From positions 519,001 to 583,000 of the forward strand of contig NW_023501049.1 of NCBI RefSeq assembly GCF_014066305.1: DNA of 64,000 nucleotides. Direction: 5' to 3'. Positions 24,613 to 34,421 of this stretch are shown here, piece by piece (position 1 is the stretch's first letter; each line of letters begins with the position of its first letter). The stretch comes from Letharia columbiana (taxonomy: Eukaryota > Ascomycota > Lecanoromycetes > Lecanorales > Parmeliaceae). Position numbers and translations under genes: made by a program. Under the pieces are notes generated by a model. It made no database searches. It was not told the origin of the DNA and saw only the letters and a list, made by a program, of their open reading frames with translations.

Positions 24613-25808
24613 TCAGACGAACGAGTCATCGATCCCGTATTTTTGCATTTCGTTCTCCAATCGAGGATCCTCGCTGGCTTCCTCAGAATGCGCGGAGTCC
24701 ATTCTTACACTTGTATTCATGGGCTTCGAGACAAGAATTCCTTCCCGGATTAGATCATCCGTCATGGTATCCTTGCGTTGATGTCCATGACCATGGATGT
24801 GGTCATGGTCGTGGTCGTGGTCGAGGTCATTCATGGCAGTATCACTGCCATTTTCTGTTCCCTCACCAACGTTCTCGACCCACGATTTTGGATCGTTGGT
24901 GAGCGGAAATTTGATGTTCGTGTCCAGCCCTTGCGTGTCACCCCCTACGCGTCTCATTACCCACAGGTACAAGGGTCGTAGGGTCGGTATACAAGCAGCA
25001 ATGATCCCAATTTGCACCTCGAATAGCCGCCATAGCCAATTGATGATGCCGTTGTATGTGCCGTCGAGGGGTACGGATTGACTGTTGAGCACTGTCCGGA
25101 CAAGGCAACAAGCTCCTGTGATGAATCCCAGACACATCAAAACCCATAAACCGATCTTAGTCCTGAGATCAATCTGTACCCGCCAAAGAAATAATATCGG
25201 GAAGGCTGCAAAAGCAAAATCGGAGATAACCGATATGACCGCTTGAGCAAGTATGATGCTTTCTTTTGCCTCCCTGCTCATACAAGTGCCCCTGTTATCC
25301 CATGCCGCGTGGATCGGTTGGCACTGCATGATCCATACAACGGTCAAAATAGTATTCGAGAAGAGTAGAAACGCCACGGCACATTGTAGCGGTAACAGCA
25401 GCGCTCTGCTGTTGGGTAGTCGCATCAAAAATAGACAGATGGACACTTTAGTCCACATAAGAGTAGCAAATGTCTGAATCCACTCCCCGTAGGTGTATTT
25501 CCTAAACTCTTGCAAGTTGTGGGGGGAGAGGAATTGCTGGTGTTTGCCAAAGCCGTAGTTGACTTCCTTGAAATCGAGCCCTGCGCCTATAGTGGTTCCG
25601 AGCTGTGTGGTGGTCAGCAAGCTGGAGGCCAGTAGCGCTGGGAAGCACTTACAACCGCCAGGCAGATAGCAACATCATCGTACCAAAATTGATGCACGAT
25701 CCAGACGCGGGTAAGAATACGAAGGAAGAGGGAAATCAGGACGACTACGAGGAAAGCGATGGTGAGGGCGAGGATAGCGGGTCCCCAATTGCCTTCATCG
25801 TTGGCCAT
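24613..25808 (-). CDS. Rhodopsin-domain (SAT4-like) seven-TM membrane protein, 381 aa
   Basis: Exons 25653-25808 and 24613-25602, with a 50-nt intron in phase 0. The protein has about seven hydrophobic segments, starting with ILALTIAFLVVVLISLFLRI. It carries the hallmarks of the fungal rhodopsin-domain family: LRILTRVWIVHQFWYDDVAI after TM1, a QCQPIHAAWD motif in the loop after TM4 and a DFAFAAFPILFLW segment. It has no retinal-binding lysine pattern I would trust, so the name describes the fold and not light sensing. The cytosolic tail has an alternating Asp-His stretch (DLDHDHDHDHIHGHGH), unusual for the family and a possible metal-binding run. Members are plasma-membrane proteins of mostly unknown role; some sit in secondary-metabolite clusters. 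Confidence 0.9.
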
Positions 25809-28800
25809 TATTGCGTACTGCCTTTGGTTGTGAAGGTGAAAAGGATCTCTTGCTTGAAATGCATCTTGGAAAAGAGAAGAAGAGGGCAGATGAAACGCTC
25901 ATCATCAGACTGAAGCTAGGAAGCGGCGCTGCTGATTTAGCCTTACTGTGGGGAAGTCCGCTGTCTCGAATCTGCCTCGCCATCCCGGCCCCTACTTTAT
26001 GACACGAGTGAGAAATATACCCGATAGACTGGTTCAACGACAGTCTCTAACTCTTACTCAACTTCCGCTTCACCGTGCGCGAGGTTTACTTGCGTGTACG
26101 CAGAAGACGCAGGGTTCATCAAGCGAATGGGAGGGATACTCCTGTTCATTCGTTACTTTAGCTTCGTGAAGTTTTTAGTCCCTCGGTCATTGATCCTCGG
26201 CATAGTTGGCCGAGGGACAAGCTCTACGGAGTGCGCTTGGTGAATGCTAAAATCTACCTAGTGCTCAACACTCACGATGATATACATGACGAGTCAATGT
26301 CCTTCACTCTATGCCATCACGGACTTCCTGACCACCACATTTACCGCCGGCCTCTTGTCCCGCAACTCACGAATACCCGTTGCCAACATGGTAGCTACCC
26401 TAGTCGAAAGTTGTGGTGGAGCAGTGTTAGGTGATGGCGCAGATGTAGGTGTTCGTATTGGTGATGTTCTGGGCGGAAAGGTCGAGGTAGTTGAGGTTAT
26501 GTATCAATGTCGTATCTTGGGGAGGACTTGTTGTTCCAGGAAGACCGTGAGTGCTCACCGGCGTTACTGAAGCTAAGATCAAAAATTGAACGACGCGGAC
26601 AGCGGTACTGAGAGGACTAGTGACCAAAGCTGTAGAAGAAATGACTGATGGAAATACGGCTACTGTGGTTATTTCGGATAGTTGACTGCTACCGTGAAAC
26701 TTGCCGTATTGACAGGTGTGGCGCCAGGGGCCATCAGAGTAAAGAACTCCTATACGGGAACGCAGGAGAAGGGGCGCTGATGATGATTTGCAACGATGTC
26801 CCGCCAAGGACCTCAATAAAGCCCGTGGCCGAGCCACTACTGGATGTCAGGAAGTCAGAAGTGACTGAGACTGCGAAAAGCCATGCTATCAGGACAATGC
26901 TAATCTTTTACGACTTGCGCATCATGGCGCTAGATGGGAAATAGAGAGCGGAATCTCAACACAGAAACCAATAGAGAAAGTTTCATGACATCTAGATGAG
27001 AGGTGCGATTAGACCGTAGTACTTATAGGAACGATGTCTTTGGCCACTTTCACGAAGGATCATTCTCATCTTTGATCTCTCATGTTTTCTTTCGCCTATT
27101 CTCTGACAGCCTCTGATGAATAATTAAGATCTGCTGGTATTGTGCGAAAAGACTCATCGGTAGATAGCAACAGGACGCGGGCCACTTATGCCCGATTCTG
27201 CCCTCGATAAATTTCCTCGATAAACGTATTCGATCAATTATACATGAGGCAAAACTACAAAGCATCGATCCACAATGAAGAGGACACCAGCCGCAGTGGC
27301 ATCGGTCTCAGTTCTTAGCTTTGTAATCCGATCTTGCGAGCCATGTCCCAGCTGGATTCAGACAATGCCATAGGGTGGTAGCACTTTCGCTCTATGGCTC
27401 TGTCGACCATGACTCTAACTTGTGATGTGAAAGACAGCAATTTTGCTCGAGTCTTAGGAAGCCTTTAACACTTCCAAGGCTCAAAGCCATGAGCAACTTA
27501 GGCCGCTCCCCAAAAAGGACAATATCCCATCGTGGAAGGCGTTCGACGGTTCGGGACCATCGTACCCACGGAACTTATCAGATCAAGACGTCTGTCGGAT
27601 ATCTTGCTCAACAGGTGGAAATTGCGTGCCTTTATGGCTTCGACGACGAATACTCTATCTGTCTTTATAGTCCAATTGGCTTCCGGAGAAGAGAGTGCGT
27701 GAGATGAGTACGACAAATCTGGAGTAGTTGACGTTGACGGGTATGCAAATTTGTGGGTCCTGATAGACCGAAAAGGGGCATTCATACAGGGGGATCTGCC
27801 GCCAGGGCTATTTTGAGCATTAGGGTTATTGTTGAGTTGAATATTGAATCTGCATCTAGCACTGCTTGCCTGTCTTGGTAACCAAGAAATTACTAGTCGG
27901 ACAAGACCGTTGATATTTGGCCTTATCTTCTGGGCCATTGTTAAATGAGACCGATCATGTCCATCGAGTGAAAGAAGGCTCTGGGACACGTTTTCTTGTC
28001 TTGTCGGAGAATTAACTTTTTTTTTAGCGTTACGGCGGCCCGGATAGTGCTGGCAGTTTTTAACACCCAACAAACCCCACCATTCTCTATGTGCATAACG
28101 TTAAGCCTCTCAGGTATTTTGCACTTCGGACCCTACCCTCTCCTCCATAAATACCTCTCCAGATCCCTTTCTCATTCTCTTCCTTCTTCCTTCACGCATT
28201 ATCTTGTACATAAACAGCTCCAGCAGCTCAATTGAGTGAGTCAATTCTGCTTTCCCCCTTTCTGAAAGGCCAAGTGCCTGTCGAACCCCAGCATCGCTCC
28301 CCATTCGTCCCGGTCCACCCCTTCTTCGAGGTCTGGGGCTTTTACATGGGCTTCCCGCAGTCCGATTGGCATTGGACAACATGAGCAGACTGTTCTAGTC
28401 CTCGCCAAGTTATTGTCCCTTAGGCCAAAGTCCCACGTTGCACAGTTGCCATACCAATGTCGAGGCTAATTGATCTTCTGAAAGCCATAGGAAACCAGCC
28501 TGCTACCCACTCTGATATACTCAAACAAACATGGCGGCAGCACAGAGAGCTATACCCTCACACCTAAGGGAAAGTGGGGCCACAAACGGGGAGGCAGGAG
28601 CTTTCAAGCGGAACCACCATGGAAAGTCTCAATCACACGTGGTGAGTTTGGAATGTTTTCGAAACCCCTAGATCGTGTGATGTAATGGCGGCCGCGTGAG
28701 GTGCTATTCTAGGCCTGAGGAAGCGCCGGCACGCTTGTTTCAAAGCAGTCGGTGGACCTCGGTCAGAGCACGGAAGTTGTGACCTTCATTAGGAAATCTC

Positions 28801-29059
28801 GGAAGGCACTCTTCTATGATCTGCAAGCTCAAAGCTCGGTCCCAATCTTCCTTCACACAATAATTATTCCTTCGCGAGTGATACCTGAAGCGTCAAGCAC
28901 CATCTGAGTGTCGTTCAAGGGCCTCTCAGCTGTCCAAACCTCTTGACGCAGTCGAGGGTTCAGCAACGGGCATTCGACAGATGATATCTTCATCACTCGT
29001 CACTCCTCCTCACATACCCTTACCATATCTCTTCCTTCACTCCAACAACTCACAACGCA
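25809..29059. other. Long gene-poor stretch
   Basis: About 3.25 kb between the rhodopsin-domain gene and UGP1. It likely contains both promoters, as the genes are divergent. On the minus strand near 26.9 kb a hydrophobic signal-peptide-like run (SIVLIAWLFAVSVTS) follows an ATG-ATG start but is cut off by a TAA after five codons; this may be a decayed secreted protein. Other open frames (26.4-26.8, 27.5-28.1 kb) show no motifs. Confidence 0.5.
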
Positions 29060-30622
29060 ATGGCTACTGCACAAAACGTTGCCGCAGACATGGTACCTAT
29101 CATGGCAGCGTTTCATTCTTCAGGATCACAGCTGACCAGATGTCGCGCAATTTGACAGGCTTTCGAGAATACCTCCACATCCGTTGCAGCTGGGCAAATG
29201 CGAAATGCCCTTAACGCTCTAGCTGAGACTTGCAAAGATGAAGAAGAGAGGGAGCGCTTCGAGACAGAGATGGACAACTTCTTTGGCCTCTTCCGACGCT
29301 ATCTGAATGATAAGGCCAAAGGGAACGCGCTGTCCTGGGACCGCATCGCTCCTCCACATCCAGAGCAAGTCGTCGACTACAACGATCTTGCGAACTCCGA
29401 ATCCGTCGAATTTCTTAATAAGCTTGCGGTCATCAAGCTCAATGGTGGTCTCGGTACATCCATGGGATGTGTTGGCCCGAAATCTGTCATCGAGGTCCGC
29501 GACGGCATGTCCTTTTTGGATCTGTCCGTCCGTCAGATCGAATATCTCAACCGAACCTACAGTGTCAACGTGCCTTTCGTCTTGATGAATTCCTTCAATA
29601 CCGATGAGGACACCCAGAACATCATTAAGAAATACGAAGGCCATAACATCGACATTATGACCTTCAACCAATCCCGATACCCCCGTGTTCTTCGCGACTC
29701 GCTACTCCCAGCTCCCAAGAAATACGACTCACAGATCTCCGATTGGTACCCTCCCGGACACGGAGATGTATTCGAATCGCTCTACAACTCTGGTATCCTC
29801 GAAAAGCTCATCGACCGTGGCGTAGAGATTGTCTTCCTGTCCAACGCAGACAACTTGGGCGCAGTCTGCGATCTCCGCATCCTACAGCATATGGTTCAGT
29901 CCGAGTCGGAATACATCATGGAACTGACCGACAAGACCAAGGCTGATGTGAAAGGTGGTACCATCATCGACTACGAAGGCTCAGTCCGTCTTTTGGAAAT
30001 TGCTCAGGTTCCCAAGCAATACACGAACGAGTTCAAGTCGATCAAAAAATTCAAATACTTCAACACCAACAACATCTGGCTAAACCTGAAAGCCATCAAG
30101 CGCGTAGTGGAAAACAATGAGCTTGAAATGGAGATCATCCCGAACAACAAGTCCATTCCCGCTGATAAGAAAGGAGAGGCGGATGTCAATATTGTTCAAC
30201 TGGAGACTGCCGTCGGTGCCGCCATCCGCCACTTCAAGAACGCTCACGGTGTCAACGTGCCTCGTCGTCGTTTCCTGCCGGTCAAGACTTGCTCCGATCT
30301 CATGCTTGTCAAGTCAGATCTCTACAGCCTGAAGCACGGCCAGCTCATGATTGACGATAGCCGATTCGGCCCAGCACCGTTGATCAAGCTCGGTAATGAC
30401 TTCAAGAAGGTCAGCGACTTCCAGAAGCGCATCAGCAGCATCCCAAAGATCTTAGAATTGGACCACTTGACGATCACAGGAGCTGTGAATCTAGGCCGAG
30501 GTGTGGTGTTGAAGGGGACAGTCATCATTGTGGCCACGGAAGGCAGCACTATTGACATTCCTCCCGGATCGATCTTGGAAAACGTCGTCGTCCAGGGCAG
30601 TCTGAGGCTGTTGGAGCATTGA
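29060..30622 (+). CDS. UGP1: UTP-glucose-1-phosphate uridylyltransferase (UDP-glucose pyrophosphorylase), 498 aa
   Basis: Exons 29060-29092 and 29159-30622; the first exon codes only 11 residues (intron 66 nt, TTGACAG acceptor, phase 0). The enzyme makes UDP-glucose from UTP and glucose-1-phosphate, feeding glycogen, trehalose, beta-glucan and glycoprotein synthesis in the cytosol. The nucleotide-binding loop [16 protein letters not shown] lies at about residues 105-120. Other family motifs visible are [42 protein letters not shown], the uridine/sugar site [15 protein letters not shown] and the C-terminal left-handed beta-helix ([23 protein letters not shown]). Length matches fungal UGPases within about 25 residues. 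A pyrimidine-rich leader precedes the ATG. Confidence 0.98.
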
Positions 30623-31482
30623 GCGACGGCGTCTCTGTTGTGCTTTCTGTGGCGGTGTCATTGTGTGTGCAAGGAATGGAAATAGCATATACCTAGATGA
30701 CCCGCTCGTCTCCATTCGGCATGGTCGTCTCCAGTTGTAAGGTTGGAATATGAGCAGGGGCTCTCTCTGTTGGTGCTTCGCCTGTCTCCAAAGGAGATAA
30801 GTTAATGTTACATAGATAGACCTTGTTACAAATCATGGTCCTTCACCTTGCATTCATACATAGATCAACGGCGAAATTTGAGGAGAGGCAGCCCTGGTGT
30901 TGACCTACTACCACCGTAGACTGACGGAGAAGCTCAAAGCCAATACTAAGCTCCCGTACCAAGCTTTCTCACATGCGATAACGGCGCCATGTTTTCCATG
31001 ATCTCGTTAATGGCATACTTTCCTATCCATGTTTTTAAGCATAAGTATCCATTGCCTTCGATACTCTACAATTTCTTAGGCAAGTATAAGGCGTAAGATC
31101 GCATCTCGGTGTAGCATGTCCGCTTGATGACGACGCTTTGCCGAAATAAAAAGGAATTGGGGCCCCCACCAGGGGTGAATAATCAATCTGCATTTTGCCC
31201 GTACGAAAACGGCAATCCCTTCACATCTTTCCTTTGTACTCATGGTATGAGACTGGACTGGAACGCTACATCAGAGGACGAGCGGACGCCTGTATCCTAC
31301 ACAGAAGAAATCCTCCACCGAGAGGCAAGGCAAATTGAGCACGCGACCCTTTTGGGATCTGGACGAGACATCAATTACATTTATTACAATATTTGCAATC
31401 AGAGAGACTTCAACCAGAGCCCCTTTTATCAGGCTTGCCTAGCATCTATAATGCGGCGATATCTTTCACGGCAATAATACCA
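30623..31482. other. Intergenic stretch between UGP1 and the LicD gene
   Basis: About 860 bp, containing the UGP1 3' UTR and the LicD promoter. An open frame at about 31.12-31.48 kb runs into the LicD start but has no family motifs and probably is leader sequence. Confidence 0.55.
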
Positions 31483-32661
31483 ATGATCCTTCGGTCACCC
31501 TGCTGGCTTTCGCTCGCCCTCGCCTTCACGGTCTTGCTGCTGCAGTACGGTCGGGTAAAAGGAGACGCAGACATTGAAAGTGTAAGGATACATCATGATT
31601 ACGAAGATATGAGTGGGAGAGGTGGAGACCCCAAGGCGAAGTATTGGCGTAAGTACAGTGCATGGTCTTTCGATGCCCATCGCTAATGCTGGTGTTTTTT
31701 ACAGATGAGTCGGTGTAAGTTTTACTGTACTTCTACATTGAAAAGCAGAAGCGCTAAACAGGCTCCTCAGCTTCCATCCACACTACGATGGCCGGTAGGA
31801 CAAGGCTCTACTCAATGGAATAGGACAACACGCTGACTGGATCTAGCTTCACCGACCACACCCTCGATTACGAGGAACAAAAAGCAAACCTGTCCCTCCT
31901 CATGCAATCATACCTCTCGTCAATGTCAGATATAGGCGCAGAAACATGGATCATACACGGCACGCTCTTAGGCTGGTGGTGGAACCAAAAAGTATGCTCC
32001 CCAAATCACATCGCGATATCTTCTCCTGACAGTACCACTCAGATCATGCCCTGGGACTCCGACATCGATGTGCAAATGACCAATACTACAGTCCATATGC
32101 TCGCCAGGTACTACAACATGACTATCCATACTTTCGATATTGGTGATGATGAGAAGAGGGATTATATGTTAGAGGTCAACCCAAAGTATACAGACCCGTC
32201 ATATGATGACACTCTCAACGTGATCGATGCAAGATGGATAGACATCGAGACGGGCCTATTCATCGACATAACGGCTGTGCGGCCACACCAGAGCAAAAAG
32301 GGAATCATATGCTCCAAAGACCAGCACGAAGAAAAAGTAAGTGAATCCCCTCCCCTCCTCCCGTTCCCATCACCAAGTCTTCCGACCAACCCACCGCCAG
32401 GTCCAAGACCTCTTCCCTCTCCGCGACTCCCTCTTCGAAGACCAAGCCGTCAAAATCCCCTATAACTACGCTCGCCTGCTCACGCAAGAATACGGCAATG
32501 CTGCCCTCACAAAGGCCGAATACTCGGACCACCGCTTCAACTCTACCAGCATGGAGTGGGAGAAATTCATGTCAGTGAGCTCCCAAGAGAAAATTGCTTG
32601 TCACGTTTCGCAGGCACTGCTGCGTGGTGGGAGAAGAGGAAGGAAGAAATGCGCTGGCTGA
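31483..32661 (+). CDS. LicD-family protein (fukutin/Mnn4-like phosphotransferase), six exons, about 299 aa
   Basis: Exons 31483-31648, 31705-31714, 31771-31794, 31847-31991, 32043-32336 and 32401-32661. Exon 2 is only 10 nt and exon 3 only 24 nt, yet phases match and restore the continuous motif YWHESVFHPHYDGRF. Residues 1-25 form a signal peptide or anchor, so the protein should act in the secretory pathway. The LicD core is clear: ETWIIHGTLLGWWWNQK followed by MPWDSDIDVQ, with a DxDxD-type metal-binding cluster at about residues 120-124. LicD proteins transfer phosphorylated groups to glycans; fungal Mnn4-type members promote mannosyl-phosphate addition to N-glycans. The 3' end is uncertain: either the frame reads straight to the stop at 32661, or a 43-nt intron after about 32573 leads to a stop near 32700. 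Confidence 0.9.
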
Positions 32662-33049
32662 CGCGCCGGCAGGACCCAAGCTGACGAGGATGGAGACGGG
32701 GTGAAGTATCCGGATGGGAGTGTGGAGGAGGAGGATGGGGATGAGGAAGAAGCTTGATACAACAGCCCACGTGGCGAGATGATTTCTGTGCTGCATAGCT
32801 TGCGATGTCGAATGCATTGAGCGATGGAGTATCGGAAGATATTGGCATCCCTGGAAAGGAAAGACCCTCACGTTCTGGATGATGACTGTAATATACGACC
32901 TAATTCAATCTCGATCTGGTGTATCTCTGCACCAATAAATCAACACAAGGATACTCTACTAAAGACCATGATCCCCAAAGCAGCTAGCTGCACACGGTTG
33001 AAAGGCAATCCCTCACCTCTCAATCATTCCGTCAAAGTGTACAACCAAC

Positions 33050-33337
33050 ATGGACCTCCTCGACGAGCACGCCCGCTCCCTCACAACCAACCAACCCCAC
33101 CATCCCCCCGCGACCGCCCCGCCGAACCCATCATCCACCCAAGCGCGCAATGCCACACCGCCGAAACCCCAAAGGCCGCCAGACCCCCAACCCTCCACTC
33201 CAACCTCCACGGACGCCCATGACCCCGTCGATCCCACCGACGTCCCGATCCCCCCCCCCACTCCAGAACCTGACCTGCTCGCCAGGTCGGTCGCAAGATC
33301 TTTTTTTTCCCTTCCCCCACGGACACAACCCCAGTAA
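33050..33337 (+). CDS. Possible Pro/Thr-rich hypothetical protein, N-terminal exon only
   Basis: An ATG in good fungal context (AACATGG) opens a frame rich in Pro, Thr and Ala that ends LLARSVARSFFSLPP. Downstream DNA is low in complexity and I could not follow the frame through a convincing intron. No family recognised. The strong C bias on the plus strand can create such open frames by chance, so this is a weak call. Confidence 0.25.
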   Translation: MDLLDEHARSLTTNQPHHPPATAPPNPSSTQARNATPPKPQRPPDPQPSTPTSTDAHDPVDPTDVPIPPPTPEPDLLARSVARSFFSLPPRTQPQ

Positions 33338-33339
33338 GT

Positions 33340-34421
33340 CAATCAGATGGAGCACATCGCCTCCGAACCCTTTCGCCTCTGCACCTCTGCACCTCCATCT
33401 CACACGCCGCCATGGATCCCCCACCTCGCCACCACCTCCCCTTCCCTTCCCCTTCTTTCCTCCCCTGACCCTCTCGAGCCGCCCGCCCGCCCACACCGTC
33501 CCCGGGTCCCCGATTCCCCCCCCTGTCTGTTCGAGAAACGACATCGAACGCAGAAGACGAAGAAGAAGAAGAAGAATGATGAGGATGGCGGACGCGTGCG
33601 AGATCTGCGTGCGGGAGGGACGGGTGCCACCGTTTTGACACCCGGGTTCGACGCGCCGATGGAGGCGGCGAAAGCGGGGCGGGGCGGGGCGCGAGGAGAG
33701 GAGGGAGGGGGGAGCTGGATGGATGGGGGAGCTGAATGGATGGATGGGGTGGCGTGGCGTGGCGTGGCGTGGGTTGTGTGGGTGGGGGTTGGGTGGGGAT
33801 GGGGTGTGGGGATGAGGAGGTGGTGGGGGAGGTGGGGAGTTGTTGGTGGGCAGAGGGATGCCATGGGAGGGAGGGAGGGTTGAGGGTAGAGTCGGGTTTG
33901 CTGACAGAAGAGTGTGGGTGAGAGCGGTCATCGGGTTGGTGAGAATGGGGGCAACGGGATACTCTCAAGGAACGGAGGGCAAAAATCCAATTGAAGGTGC
34001 TTTTGTTGGTTGGGAGGGCTGAAGGTTTGAGGGAGATGCTTGTTTGCGGGAGGGATGCCTATGAAGTCGATCTGTGCAACGTAGGGGCTGAGGGCAAGAA
34101 AAGTGTCAGTCCCTTGGAGAGAGCTTGAGTTGACCGACGCAGCCATTGTTTAGGGAAGGAGTCATGGAGGATTTTTTAATGGAGTCTCTCGATCATTCAA
34201 GTTCTCGCATTATAGAGTCATGAGACTATTCTTCGTATATTCATGTCGTAAGGCATCAAGAGCCTGAACTTATGTTACAGGCAAATAGCCACTGCGGAAA
34301 TGAGTAGAGATGCCTCCGAGTACATGTAGCGGTGAATGTTGTCCACCCGTGGTATCATCCTCGTCGGTATCCATTCTCCTTTTCTTTCAGTGATCCAACC
34401 ATGATAAAAGCTGCTGGTCGT
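33340..34421. other. Strand-asymmetric low-complexity DNA between the LicD gene and a Zn2Cys6 gene
   Basis: The plus strand is C/T-rich to about 33540 and then strongly G-rich to about 33960, with runs such as GTGGCGTGGC repeats near 33750 and GGGAGGGAGGG near 33870. Long overlapping frames on both strands are composition artefacts. The last 270 bp should hold the 3' UTR of the minus-strand regulator. Confidence 0.7.

Noticed and set aside
33347..33968. Several 150-270 codon frames in the skewed region
   Set aside because: All are Pro-, Gly- or Ser-rich products of the base skew, open in many frames at once.
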